This document shows, piece by piece, positions 1-11,274 of a DNA stretch of 64,000 nucleotides. A program made the position numbers and the translations under genes. The DNA is from Pegoplata infirma (Eukaryota > Arthropoda > Insecta > Diptera > Anthomyiidae), in the NCBI GenBank assembly GCA_963921195.1, contig OY992540.1, forward strand, positions 18,917,136 through 18,981,135, given 5' to 3'. The notes beneath the pieces were generated by a model. That model made no database searches and had not been told where the DNA came from. It saw nothing but the letters and a program-made list of their open reading frames with translations. Numbering within the stretch: the stretch's first letter is position 1; the number at the start of each line of letters is the position of its first letter.

Positions 1-213
1 AAAATTTTCCACTGTGCACCGGGCGCCTCTGTATAATTTAATTCGATTGGCCTCAAATTTGTACCAAATAAGTTTCAATAAAATAAAAATTTGCCCAAAC
101 ACTGGGAAAGTCAAAATTTTAAAGAAAAAATGCCCCTCTAATTACACACACACACATAAGCACACACTAAAATATTATGTAAATGTTCATGTTTATATAA
201 GTGTGAGTGTGTG
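1..213. other. Unassigned AT-rich DNA
   Basis: No gene or clear repeat boundary is visible. The stretch holds short (CA)n and (GT)n tracts around 145-215. It is probably intronic or upstream DNA of the receptor gene to the right. Confidence 0.4.
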
Positions 214-799
214 CACAGAAAATAATATTGACAAAAACAATTTGAGTAATCACTTGTTTAAATTTTTAAAACAAATTTGAGTAATTTTTTAATTAACGCA
301 ATTAAAAATTTACTCAAAAATTGAAAATAAAATTTGAGTAAATAATTTAATACAAATTTAATATTTCGTTTTATTTTTTTTTTTATTCTCTTGGTGTTTT
401 GAATTCTCATTTAGTGTATAGTTTTTTGTATATGTAAATGATAGTTTGAAATCATTTTTATAAAATTTTCCTTTGTCTTGAAGACATAAGTATATTTGGT
501 AAAGTTTGAAAAAGCATTTTTTTTTTTTAAAAATCGAAACTTTTTAAACTTAAAAAAAAAAAATTGATACATTTTGAGTAAATTTTTACTTGACACAATT
601 AAAAAGTTACTTAAAAATATTGAAAAATTTTGAGTAAAGTTTTAATTTTGTGAATTAATAATTTACTCAAATTTTTTATTAAGCATTTAATAATTTTTTA
701 TTAAAAGTTTACTCAATACTATTAAATCGTTTACTGGTGTAGTTTTTTACTCAATAGTATTAAAAATTTACTCAAACATTTTTTTTATTTTTTTCTGTG
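214..799. mobile_element. Possible small DNA element with CACAGAAAA ends
   Basis: The left end reads CACAGAAAATAAT and the right end reads ATTTTTTTCTGTG, an imperfect inverted repeat. Both ends are flanked by TG, compatible with a 2-base target duplication. The interior is a cluster of TTTGAGTAA motifs and their complement TTACTCAAA (about 240-780), which gives it many local hairpins. No coding capacity. The superfamily is not established, and the ends could be chance in such AT-rich DNA. Confidence 0.4.
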
Positions 800-1600
800 T
801 GCATGTCTGTATGGATATATCTTGTATAGTTCTTGTAAATATTAGCAGCATCAATGTACACACAACAATGTGAATTTTATATATGTAATTACATAGGTGT
901 GAGTGTATTTGTTAATCATAGTATAGTTAGCAGCAGATATAGAATTATAGACAATAGTTATTTCTATATTATTTCTATGTTTATGTAGTTGTATTGTTCT
1001 TTTAGCTGTTTTCGTGTATAGGAGGATGAATAGCGAGAGGATGGATGGATTTAAATGGTATGAAATGTTTTGAAAATTTAATGAATTAAAGTTATTGGCT
1101 TAAATGTGTGGTTACAGAGATATATAGTAAAGAGAACATGAGAAACTTTATGATATTGTAGTAGCATCTGGATTAATGATACAGTATGAGGTAAATTGGC
1201 TTTTACAACTTAATGTTGGTTGTTTTAAAATCTTTACAAAACTTTAATGTAGTTTAAAATGGGAAAATCTTATTAAGAATTTATTTAATTATAGAAATAT
1301 CAATAACAAGTTTTTTTGAATTTTAATAAGATTTTAAATACTTATACATATGAAATATTATACATAGTCTAGTATTAAGGGTGCTAGGTACTGATGCTTA
1401 AAGTCAACACAATTAGACTTTAGGGTCCATTGTGATTTTAAATATGTAACGTAATAAAAACAAGTAAAATAGCTAAATTCAACTTACAATTAGCCAATGC
1501 CTCCACAATACTCAAAACATATTGAATACAAATGATTTGGAGTGCAAATCTATTTGAGAGAAAAAAAAAAATGTTTTTTTTAGTGTAAATTTTTATATAA
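800..1600. other. Unassigned AT-rich DNA
   Basis: No gene, RNA gene or recognisable repeat was found. Open frames here are short and stop-limited with no conserved motif. Probably non-coding gene-internal or upstream DNA. Confidence 0.4.
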
Positions 1601-3286
1601 GGGAATTTTCGTGTCAACTGACACAACTTTTGAAACCGATGTCTCCCGATCGAGATGAAATTTGCACCAAGGTTAGTCCTATTAGTAGTTCATACACAAT
1701 TTTTAAACGAGATCATTCAAGGGCTCTTAGAGTTAGAGGAAAATTTGAAATTTGACATTTTGGCCAAAGAGGTGTTTATTCTCATCCATGTAACTTCTTA
1801 CCTATTGTTTTTTAACAAAATGTGTCCCAAATAGTTTAGATAGCTAATTCTTCAATCTTTCAAAAAAAAATTTTAAAAAAGTCAAAACTTTTTTGACTTT
1901 TTTGTCAAATCGGACCCTTTTTTTGACTCAAAAGAAAGCTTAGGGGTTTTCCTTTAAGAGCTATGGGGTCGCTTAGTGGGATGCGAAGCCCCACAACTGC
2001 CCTAGAATTGCCCCTGGAGGGGCGCACTGTGAGACCGACCTCCATTAATTTTCTGTCCCCAACATTTTTTCAGAATATACCTACCCTTTACTTTCAGTTC
2101 TTAAGGGGGCCCCCATACATTTTTTTTATACCCTCCACTCTAGTGATAGAGGGTATATATAAGTTTGTCATTCCGTTTGTAACACATCGAAATATTGGTC
2201 TAGGACCCCATATATATTCATGATCCTCGATCGATTTTAAGTCGATATAGCTACGTCCGTCCGTCCGTCTGTCTGTCTGTCCGTAGAAAACACGCTAACT
2301 TTTGAAAGACTTTTCAGAGGCTACTGAAGTTTGGCATTTATGTTGGTCATTTATCTGGTCAGGGTGGTATTGCAATCCAGCCAAATCGGTCCAGTGGTTC
2401 AAAAATTATGAGCAAAAGAGTAAATTTCGGCAAGGGTTTTTCGCGAATTTACGTGATAAAAAACACGATAACTTTCGAAAGACAAAAATGAGACTTTTGA
2501 AACGTGGCATGTATCTTTCATGTTCCCCAGGTCTTATTGCTATTGAATTTTAGCTCAATCGGTTTAGTGGTTCAAAAGTTATTAACAAAACCCCGAATTT
2601 CAGATTGGGTTCATCTTAAATGCCACTTGGTAAACAAGTTTGAAAAGCATTGGTGGTAACTTAGCAATGCTTTTTAAACTAGTTTAGTTTTAAAGCAATG
2701 CTTTTTAAACTGGTTTAGTTTTAAAAGCATGGGTAACTTAAAAATTACACTCGAAAAAAATTTTACACTCAAAAAAAAATTAATTTGGTCGGTCTCACAT
2801 TGCACTTCTCCAGTGGAAATTTTAGGGCAGTTGTGGGGCTTTTTGAGGATTTTAACCTCTTTACGCCCAACTTTGACCCTGATGAGGGGACATATGTCCC
2901 CACCCCACCGCCCTTATTTATTTGCACATGCTTTCTTTTTCGAACCTATAAAAATTAGAGGGTGTCGCGTATCAAAATCGAATAGTAGTGAGCTATCCCA
3001 CATCTAATAGTGCAAATTGAAGAACCATTTTTGTGTTCCAAAAAAAAAAATCATAGATATCCCACTCGCATCCCATTAAGCGACCCCATAGCTCTTAAAG
3101 GAAAACCCTTTAGCTTTTTTTTGAGTCAAGAAAAAAAAAAAGGGCCTGATTTGACAAAAAAGTCAAAAAAGTTTTGGTTTTAAATAAAAAAAATCGAAAA
3201 CTATTTTTTTTTTTTCAAAAGATTAAAAGATCATCCCGATCGGAAGACATTGGTTTTAAAAGTTGTGTCAGTTGACACGAAAACCC
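1601..3286. mobile_element. Foldback DNA element, TTTTCGTGTCAACTGACAC ends
   Basis: The left end (1606-1625) carries TTTTCGTGTCAACTGACAC and the right end (about 3265-3284) carries its complement. The match extends inward through imperfect segments such as the TATGGGGTCGCTTA block (1963 on) and its complement near 3075. The arms diverge by scattered substitutions and indels, so the copy is old. The outer ends read GGG/CCC with no clear target duplication. The interior holds modules also present in the TRGGGCATTCC foldback family (the GACCGACCTCCATTAATTTT segment near 2034) and a nested mini-me copy. Non-autonomous; no transposase frame. Confidence 0.6.
2129..2785 (+). mobile_element. mini-me/DINE-1-like element, type I, 3' end missing
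   Basis: It begins TATACCCTCCACTCTAGTGATAG, continues with the conserved TTGTAACACATCGAAATATTGG block and GATCGATTTTAAGTCGAT, then the (GTCY)n tract at 2251-2284 and a body containing two CGGTCCAGTGG/TTCAAAAGTTAT-type modules. Compared with the complete copy at 39461-40712 it lacks the terminal GACCAAGTCGAA hairpin and CTACTTGTT end. It ends in the ACACTCAAAAAAA subrepeats and passes directly into the host foldback element. Helentron assignment rests on the known (TA)n and (GTCY)n structure of dipteran mini-me elements. Confidence 0.65.
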
Positions 3287-3779
3287 GCATAAATAAAATT
3301 TGCCCGCTTACATGGAAATATTGAAAATATTTGCAGAACTTGTTTAAAACGCTTTATCAAGTTTTTCATGAAACGAATGAAAGTATTCATTGCAATTGAT
3401 TAATGCATTGTTCAAATGTGGAATAGCTGTGGGGAAGTGAAGAAAAATTGCAACCTGTAACGCCGTTACAAGGAAAATACTTTTCCATATACCTCATCAC
3501 TCTACTTGTATCCATACCCAATATAGAGTTGTTTGTTTGATAGTTATTACTAGCAAACAGTTAATACTATCTCGCAATTCTCGTTGAGTTGGTCAAATTG
3601 TTATTTATAATGGCAAAGTTTGGCTGACCAGAACAACGAGAATCCAGTTGGAGTTCGTGTTATATTTCTTACTACAGACGTTGTATAACCGTAAGCCGAC
3701 AAGATTCCTGTTCCCGACTCCGCCGTTTGCCGTAGTTGGTCCGTAGATTATACGAAAGCCGATTATTGTTCGTATATAC

Positions 3780-4319
3780 TTTGTAGCTTGAATGCATCTT
3801 ACTAACCCGAACGCCGATTATTGTTCGTAATAGCCATCGTATTTACTTACACGAACACCGTTTATTGGTCGCATTTACTTTGTAGTTTGAAAGTATCTTA
3901 CTTACCCGAACGCCGATTATTGTTCGTAGTAGCCATCGTATTTACTTACCCGAACACCGTTTATTGATCGTATTTACTTTGTAGTTTGTGAATGCATCTT
4001 ACTAACCCGAACGCCGATTATTGTTCGTATTAACCACTGTATTTACTTACACGAACGCCGTTTATTGTTCGTATTTACTTTGAAGTTTTGAATGCACCTT
4101 ACTAACCCGAACGCCGATTATTGTTGGCATTAGCCACAGTATTTACTTACACGAACGCCGTTTATTGTTCGTATTTACTTTGTAGTTTTGAATGCATCTT
4201 ACTAACCCGAACGCCGACTATTGTTCGTAGTAGCCATCGTATTTCCTTACCCGAACAACGTTTATTGTTCGCATTAACTTTGTAGTTTGAAAGTATCTTA
4301 CTAACCCGAACGCCGATTA
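3780..4319. repeat. ~100-base tandem array, left part
   Basis: About six diverged copies of a 99-101 base unit (ACTAACCCGAACGCC starts at 3801, 3900, 4001, 4101, 4201, 4300). Each unit consists of two related halves of about 50 bases, and each half carries CGAAC, roughly ten bases, then GTTCG, so a short hairpin recurs about every 50 bases. Confidence 0.85.
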
Positions 4320-5024
4320 CACCGCTCTACAAATCTGAGGTTTGTCGCTGCGTTTTGAATGAAACCGAAAAAAGTTTATAGGTTTTGGTTTCCCGATTCC
4401 AAAACGGTAACTCAAATTTTTCTATCACGTCACAATTTTAAGAAAATCGCGGATAAAGTGTAAAAAAGGCCTATTTTGGCCATCTTTGAGCGCCTATAAA
4501 ATAAGATCGTGACATGCGAATGACTTGATATCAAGCTCATTCGAAGTGCGCAATTTTCTCATTAAGACAAAATAAAATTTTCTTAGAATTTAATTTTTTA
4601 TAATGGTGAAAAAATCGTTAGCCAAAAGTGCTTTAAATCTAATACTACTATTTACGTATGTATTTGTATGGAAATTTGTTAAAAAACACTGTGTAAATAA
4701 ACTAAATATTTATAAAATGGAAGGTTTTTTGTTAATGATTTTTTTACCATTTTAAAAAATTTAATTCCAAGAACATTTTATCTTGTCTTATAGAGAAAAT
4801 CACATACTTTCTCATGAGCTTGATACCAAGTCAATCGCATGTCAGGATCTTATATTATAAGCTTTCAAAAAGGGTCCAAAATGGCCTTTTTCGGCACTTT
4901 AACCGCGAATAACTCAAAATCCTGACGTGATAGACATATTTGGGTCGCAGATTTGGAATCAGCGTAACAAATACTACCTAAATCACTTACCAGAATCCAA
5001 TACGCATTTTCATGTTGAGCTGTG
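4320..5024. mobile_element. Foldback DNA element with TTA target duplication
   Basis: It interrupts the tandem array inside a CGCCGATTATTGTTCG unit, and TTA is present on both sides (4317-4319, 5025-5027). The ends are CACCGCTCTACA and TGTTGAGCTGTG, matching 10 of 12 as inverted repeats. Inner arms of about 250 bases remain alignable, for example TCACGT with GACGTGATAG, and ATGCGAATGACTTGATATCAAG with its complement near 4825. The TTA duplication suggests PIF/Harbinger; the CAC ends would also allow CACTA. No coding frame. Confidence 0.65.
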
Positions 5025-5027
5025 TTA

Positions 5028-5345
5028 TTGTTCGCATTAGCCGCCTTATTTACTTACACGAACGCCGTTTATTGTTCGTGTTTACCTTTTAGTTTTTGAT
5101 TGCATCTTACTAATCCGAACGCCGACTATTGTTCTTATTAGCCACCGTATTTACTTTCACGAACGCCGACTATTGTTCGTATTAGCCACCGTATTTACTT
5201 TCACGAACGCCGTTTATTGTTCGAACGCCGTTTATCGTTCGTTTTTACTCAGTGGTATTACATAAACCTTTTCAACCGAAACTCCTGTTATCGCACGTAT
5301 TTGCAATCTTATAAACATACACGAACGACGTGTTCTGTTCGTGTC
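5028..5345. repeat. ~100-base tandem array, right part
   Basis: The CGAACGCCG...GTTCG unit resumes after the insertion, with about three more diverged units ending near 5345. Interruption of a unit mid-sequence shows that the array existed before the DNA element landed. Confidence 0.75.
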
Positions 5346-5648
5346 TACATTATAATATTGGACAAATCCTGGAGAGCCTGCAACCAACGCCATGGTTGCC
5401 GACGACCTTGAAGCGAATCGTCATTGCCGAAGCCGATCGAGGAGCCGATTGAATTTATATTTGCTTAATTAGTATAAGACGACTAGGTTAAGATCTTGGT
5501 AATAAAGTTGTGTGCGAGATAAGATCGTACTTTTGTAGTTAAACCACAAAAGCATTCGTCTTTTATTTATTCAAAGGAAGCAGACCTTTGCCGAACCTGG
5601 ACAGACTGAGCTCTATCCTAGCTGGAAAATAAAACTGCATCACAAACC

Positions 5649-6945
5649 TTTGATTGAAATTATTATAAATGTTCATTAATAACAGTTTTTGGTAAGTCAT
5701 GTGTAACCGTCACTGAAATTTTATTTAATTTACGTGATTGTAGTATACATGATAGAAAAAATACACTTTTAAAATCACAAAATAAATTCGTTTAATAAGC
5801 TTATGAATTCCTTCATTGCTTAAATGAAAACAAAATAATCCGTTTCATTTATATCACGAAGGGTTTTTTCAGTGTAAAACAAAAGTCATCATATAAAAAT
5901 AAATTACAGAAATAATTATGAGGCAAAAAAAAAAGTTTTAAATGATTTTCGGATAGATGTCAGTAGCGTATATCGATTTCCAACTACAAAAACAAAATGA
6001 AACCTCTTAAATAAAGTTTTATTTAAGTCATAAACAGCATTTGCTGTTTTTAAAAACTTTTACAATTATTGTAATTAACCTTTCATTATTTTGCAATTTT
6101 TATTAATAATAATAACAAGATGAAATGAAAATAAAAACTAAAATATTTTTCTTTTTACTCAACTTTTGTCCATTACTAGGGATATTTAAACATTTCCAAA
6201 CACACACACATACAATAATGTATTCCAAAGAAAGCTAAAGCTTTTAAGGATAAAACTTCTAAAGAAATCATAAAGTGAAATGAAGGAAACACAAAAGGGT
6301 ATATAATGTAATGGTCAAATACCTTAGTCATTATTGGTACTTATTCTTAACCATAAAAAAAACACAAAAAACAAAAATCCAACAAGAATGAATAGAAACT
6401 TTTTAACTCCTAAAGAATAAAATACTTGTGTCCTGTGAGTGTATGGCAACCAACAAACAAACAAGCAAAAAAAGTTTTGAAATTAAGGCATCACAAACAG
6501 TTGCCTAAAAAATGTTGTCGATGCATTAACTTTATTGTTTGTTAACAGTATTAGCAGCAGGCAGACAGGCAATAAACCGACCTGGGAGTAGGCAAAAAGG
6601 TGACTAAAGATAGATAGAAAATGTTCAAAAACAGGAGGTGGCTGGTTTTGTGGTTGTTCTTCTTAACTGAATAAAAAGAAAACAAGTTTAAGTTTCATAC
6701 AGCATCTTTAATTTGCAATTGAAATGAGAAATATATGTTTCCAAACTCATTTCTATGAATAAATGGTTAATTTATTTACTCTGTTATTTTCTTTGGTATT
6801 ATTATGTGTGAATAATGAAAAGAATACATATTGTTTTGTTGTTGCTGGTTATAAATAATTCTATACACGAAAAAATTGGCTTTGGGATTGTATCTTTTTA
6901 AATATTTATTTGAATTAGAAATGTACCAAATAAAGTAAAAAAAAA
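5649..6945. other. Unassigned AT-rich DNA
   Basis: No gene or repeat family was recognised. The stretch has many short A runs and ordinary low-complexity sequence, for example CAAACAAACAAGC near 6455. It is one of the longer stretches without visible transposon signatures, so it may be original intron sequence. Confidence 0.4.
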
Positions 6946-6946
6946 A

Positions 6947-7060
6947 AAACAAGTAAGAAAATAATAGTCGGTCAATACCGTCCACATAATACCCTACACC
7001 AGTGTTTTACGGAAAATATGTTCCAAGTACAATCGTAGACCAATTGAATCGATTTCTTTT
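6947..7060 (-). mobile_element. mini-me/DINE-1-like 3' terminal fragment
   Basis: AACAAGTAAGAAAATAATAG is followed by a decayed hairpin (GTCGGTCAATACCGTCC) and then CATAATACCCTACACCAGTGTTTTACGG. This is the terminal segment of the subfamily at 25280-26435. The hairpin stem has one broken pair. The rest of that element is not present in continuous form. Confidence 0.6.
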
Positions 7061-7281
7061 TTTTTAACCTTTAATTTCACTCTAAAAAATGACTGTACTA
7101 TTATAAATTGTGTAATTTTTGTTGAATATCAAGCATTTTGTGTTAACATACGCACAAAATGTGTAAAATAATTTTAAATAAATTAGACACAGCAAATCTA
7201 TATAAATAAAAATCAATTGTCGGTCGTTGGTAACCGCATCAGTTAAGAACGGCTGGGCCAATATGGACAATTTTTTTTTTT
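7061..7281. repeat. Diverged repeat module
   Basis: Holds a GTTGGTAACCGCATCAGTTAAG module that also occurs at 7949-7975 and, in the opposite direction, at about 11035-11055. The following CGTCATAGTCCAACTTAGGTT (after the hAT insertion, 7776-7796) has its complement at 10838-10858. It is probably part of an old repeat broken by later insertions. Confidence 0.45.
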
Positions 7282-7289
7282 AAATCTTC

Positions 7290-7768
7290 TAGAGATGGGC
7301 GCGTGAGTGGATTTTGACTCACACTCACACACGCTCACGTAAAAAATAATCGAGTCACTCACTAATCACTCACGCAATTTTTTTCTTTACTCACGCTCAC
7401 TCATATTCACGTGAGTAATAAAAAACTTACTCACACTCACGCGTGACTCACGCCAGATTCAATCACGCTCACGCATGAGTCACGCAAAATCTACTCACGC
7501 AATAAAATTTTCTTACCAAAAAGAAAAAAAAAAATCCAAAAAAAAATTTTTTACAAAAAATTAAAAAAAATTGGGCAAATCAAAAAATCTAATCACGCAA
7601 ACTCACGCAAAAAATAAGTGACTCACTCACTAATCACTCACTCAGATTTTTTTTCAACTCACACTCACTCACAATCACGTGATTGAAATTAAAATCACTC
7701 ACACTCACGCGTGATTCACGCGTGATTCACGTGAATCACGCAAATCACGTGACCAGCGCCCATCTCTA
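7290..7768. mobile_element. hAT-like MITE rich in ACTCAC/CACGTG
   Basis: Ends are TAGAGATGGGCGC and GCGCCCATCTCTA, perfect inverted repeats of 13 bases. The flanks are identical 8-base duplications AAATCTTC (7282-7289, 7769-7776). End type and duplication length fit the hAT superfamily. The 479-base interior consists mainly of ACTCAC/GTGAGT-like and TCACGCGTGA motifs in both directions, with at least four CACGTG palindromes, so it can fold almost completely. There is no coding sequence. A relative occurs at 56580-56697. Confidence 0.85.
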
Positions 7769-7776
7769 AAATCTTC

Positions 7777-8040
7777 GTCATAGTCCAACTTAGGTTTACG
7801 GATCAAAACATATCTGACGCAGATGCGAATATATATGGAGTAGATCTGATTACATCAATTTAGATATGATCCATACATGTTTTTATCAAAGGAGATATGT
7901 TTTGATCTAATTATGTTTTTACACGTGGACTTATAAAAAATAAATAAAAATCAAATGTAATCGCATCATTTGAGAACTGACCAATTTGGATAAAATTTTT
8001 TTAAATGTTCGTTTCTTTTTTTTTAATGTTCGTCTCAGGT
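7777..8040. repeat. Diverged repeat module, continued
   Basis: Continues the module split by the hAT insertion. It contains GATCAAAACATATCTGACGC and a second copy of the CGCATCATTTGAGAACTGACC module. Related modules lie in opposite orientation around 10840-11060. Confidence 0.4.
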
Positions 8041-8209
8041 GAGTATCATCATCTGGGCTTGTAAAAAATAAATTATATTCAACACCGACCTTAAAATTTC
8101 TGTTCTTTCCTTTTCATCGTCTATTAAAAGAGTTGAAAAGGAAAGAACAGTAATTTTAAAGTCGATGTAAAATATAAAATATTTTTTACAAGCCCAGATG
8201 ATGATACTC
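8041..8209. mobile_element. Small hairpin MITE
   Basis: GAGTATCATCATCTGGGCTT at the left (8041-8060) pairs exactly with its complement at the right (8190-8209). Pairing continues inward through TGTAAAAAATA and the GAAAGAACAG / CTGTTCTTTC pair. The copy is 169 bases and nearly all stem. No coding potential; the target duplication is uncertain. Confidence 0.7.
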
Positions 8210-8242
8210 AAAGAGTATCGAAATATCGGCAACAAATAAAAA

Positions 8243-8824
8243 ACAAGTAAAAAAGTTTAATTCGGCCTTGCCGAATGTAGTAATACCCTCCACAATTTAA
8301 AAAAGATTATTGCAATAAACTTTATTTAAAAGGAAATTACTTTTGAAAAAAAAAATTTCGAAAAAAAAATTTCCGCGAAAAAAAAATCAGCGATTTTTTT
8401 CTTTTTTTGTCCAAAAATATGTTCGTACTTGTTTAAATACCATTTGGTGTTCAATTATGTTCACATATGTAACAAGCAGCTGAATTAAAGCATTTTGTAT
8501 TTTTAGGTTATGTTGAATATACTAAAATTTTTTAGGTGTCCTTACATTTTCGTTCATAACTTTTGAACCGCTGAACCGATATCGCTCAAATGCAATACCA
8601 AACTTCTCGGGAGAACTTCCAATAAATATTTTAAGTTTCACTAATCTCCGTGTAATAGTTTGGCCGTGATCACCATTTCCACAGACAGACAGACGGACAG
8701 ACGGACATCGCTAGAATGTCTTAAAATCGATCGGGGATCAGGGGTTCCCAGACCGATATTTCGATGAGTTACAAACAGAATGACAAACTTATATATACCC
8801 TCTATCACTAAGTGGAGGGTATAA
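8243..8824 (-). mobile_element. mini-me/DINE-1-like element, TTCGGC-hairpin subfamily
   Basis: Starts at the terminal AACAAGTAA with hairpin TTCGGCCTTGCCGAA (8262-8276). It continues through CATTTTCGTTCATAACTTTTGAACC, the (GTCY)n complement near 8682-8706, GTCTTAAAATCGATCGGGGATC and the 5' end AAGTGGAGGGTATA. Nearly the same sequence occurs at 35928-36543 and 37461-38167, so this subfamily was active fairly recently. Confidence 0.8.
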
Positions 8825-8930
8825 TAAAATTTATTTTCAATACTGGCCTCGAGCTCCAAATAAAAAAAGCATTTTTAGTTATAAATAGAAAAGTCGAATA
8901 AAAAACAAATTTAATTAATTTATATATTTT

Positions 8931-9260
8931 TTTTTTCATTTATATTTTATTTCATCAATACATATATATTTTTTTTCATCAATATTTTTTTTTCATCAAT
9001 ATTTTTTGTTTTATCAATATTTTTTTCCATCAATATTTTTTTTTCATCAAAAATTTTTTTTTCATCAATATTTTTTTTCATCAATATTTTTTTCATCAAT
9101 AATTGTTTTCATCAATATTTTTTTTTTATTTTTCATCAAAATTTTTTTCATCAATATTTTTTTTTTATCAATATTTGTTTTCATCAATATTTTTTTGTCA
9201 TAATTTTTTTCCATCAATTTTTTTATGTCAAATTTTTTTTTTTTCATCAAATATTTTTTG
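8931..9260. repeat. TTTTTTTCATCAATA minisatellite
   Basis: About twenty degenerate copies of a 14-18 base unit TTTTTTTCATCAATA. Open frames on both strands here are by-products of the repeat, not genes. Confidence 0.85.
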
Positions 9261-9299
9261 TATAATATTTTTCATTTAAAAGTTTTTCTCATAAAAAAC

Positions 9300-10320
9300 T
9301 TTTTTTATCGACAAACACAGACAAACTGTTTAATGGATGTCTTAGAAACAATTACGAATCAATAATATATAAACATAAATAGGAATTGGTTACCAAAGTG
9401 GGCAATCCGAGTATAGGGTTTTACTACTTTTTGGTAGTAGAATCGAACCTATATAATCAAATTATTGTGTTTTTTAAAAAGTTTATATTTTTTTGCAGTG
9501 TTATGGTTCCTTTTAGTCTAAAATTTTATATTTAAGTTTTTAACCAAATTGGAAAATTTTAACCCGCAGGTACTTTTGATTTTTTAACAAAAATTTCCAA
9601 AAATGTTCGTATTATACTGAAAATTTTTAAAAATCGGAGGGTATCACTAGCGAGACTTCCTATGTTTATCGAGAAAGATATAAAAGAAATTTATTATTTT
9701 GAAATTTTATCACAAGAAATCTCATTGAAAGCAAGTTGTTTTCTGCATGTTTGTTAAATATTAAATGCAGGTTTTGCTTTCAATATACTCAAAAAAAGCT
9801 TTATTATATTTATGAAAAATGTCATAAATATAATAAAGTTCGCCCAATGTAAAAGTCTCATAAATACAATGAAACAGTTTCATAATTATTCAGAGGGTTA
9901 ACATTCATGAAATACTAGCTGGCCCAAATATAAGATCAGTGTTATAATCGTCTCGCTTCAAATATATAGCCTTGCAAAAATGTAATGAATTTCTTGGCTT
10001 AGAAAAATTTGTGAGCGTTGTTTTAAAAACCCAATTAGGCAGATAATCATCTTCAAATTATATTTGAGGAACTAAAAAAAAATAACATGTCTTCGACTTT
10101 GTGAACTGTACAAATTTAAAACTTCTTTAGTATCATTACGAACTACACAAAAATAAATTACGCATATCTTTCGTTTTTATCGTGAGCTATTGTTTTGAGT
10201 TCAAACAAACCTTTATAGTTTCCCCGAATTTCTTATTTTTTCGGGACACTTCTTATTTATATTTCCTTAAAAATTAGAACTATAATTAACACAAAAAATC
10301 GGTCCGGTCATTAGAAGTCG
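9300..10320. other. Unassigned AT-rich DNA with old repeat traces
   Basis: Weak traces only: a decayed mini-me-like piece around 9318-9372 (ACAAACACAGACAAAC, then GAATCAATAATATATA) and TTTCATAAATATAATG-type motifs at 9800-9890 shared with the array at 18346-18891. No gene. Confidence 0.35.
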
Positions 10321-11273
10321 ACATATTTAGACAAAAGTGGGAGTTACAGTTTTTGTGGAAGGTAAACTTGTACATCCGTTAACAATTCCTAAGAATTTAA
10401 AATCATTTGTACCAAGTTTAAGCGGAATTTATAAAGAAATATTTTTTGTTAATTGATGAAATTAGAGTAAAAATTAATTTAAGATATATCGATGGGCGAG
10501 AAAATTTTTCTTTTCCAACAATTATAGGGACTTTAACGAACATTTAAAACAAAAAAAATATCCAAATCGGTGTAGGGGTTTTTAAGTGTTGCAAATTTTA
10601 AGGATATTGAAAAATATGGGCTTTGTAGTGTTGGAGGACAATAATTATTTACCGAATCAGGCCAGTCGATCTCCGATTTTAGATATATTGAAAAAAGTAC
10701 AATTTTTCTTTCCGTAAAAACCTTAGCTGAACAATCACGAACGTCAAAAAATACTACTAATAGCCAAATCGGCCCATCCGTTCTTCTATTTAAGATATAT
10801 CGAAAAAAAGTGGACGTGAAAAAAATTTATTTTCTAACCTAAGTTGGACTATGACGAACATTAAAAAAAAGTTTATTCAAATCAATCCAGCTGTTCTCCA
10901 ATTTTAGATATATCAAAAAAAGGAAGCCTAAAAGTGGGCGTGATTAATTTCTTTCGAAAAAACCTAAGACGCACATTTAAAAAAAAATAAGACGAACATT
11001 AAAAAAATAGTATCCAAATCGGTAATTTCTCAAGTGATGCGATTACCAACGAACTACATTTTTATTTATATTTTATTATTCTATATTTTATTTTTTTATA
11101 GAGAAAATTTTATTTATATCGAAAAAAGGGTGGGTGGACAACTTTTCTTACCGTAAAAATCTTATTTGAACTTAAACAACTCGGTCCATTAATTCAAAAT
11201 TGAGCGTAGAAATGGAAAATTTTTTCAACAGAAATTAGCCAAAGTGGGCGTGGTCTTTTTTCGTAAAAACCAA
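10321..11273. repeat. Diverged internally repeated module
   Basis: Recurring phrases such as CCAAATCGG, TTTTAGATATATCGAAAAA and GACGAACATTAAAAAAA appear four or five times at irregular spacing. Parts are complementary to 7200-8035. It resembles the body of an old non-autonomous element; the family is not known. No coding sequence. Confidence 0.4.
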
Positions 11274-11274
11274 A

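Larger units (their letters stand above)
3456..5644. mobile_element. Probable solo LTR of an LTR retrotransposon
   Basis: The segment starts TGTAACGCCGTTACA and ends GCATCACA, the TG...CA pattern of LTRs. It is flanked by AACC on both sides (3452-3455 and 5645-5648), a 4-base target duplication as in Ty3/gypsy-type insertions. Near the right end an AATAAAG (about 5501) resembles a polyadenylation signal. The middle is a ~100-base tandem array. Removing the inserted element at 4320-5024 leaves about 1.48 kb. No internal coding region or second LTR is present, so recombination between LTRs is the simplest origin. A different kind of element carrying a satellite is the alternative. Confidence 0.5.

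Noticed and set aside
3780..5345. CRISPR-like array
   Set aside because: The ~100-base units are diverged throughout with no conserved repeat and unique spacer division, and the context is a fly genome.
9006..9250. Phe/Ile-rich and Lys/Met-rich open frames on both strands
   Set aside because: By-products of the TTTTTTTCATCAATA minisatellite.
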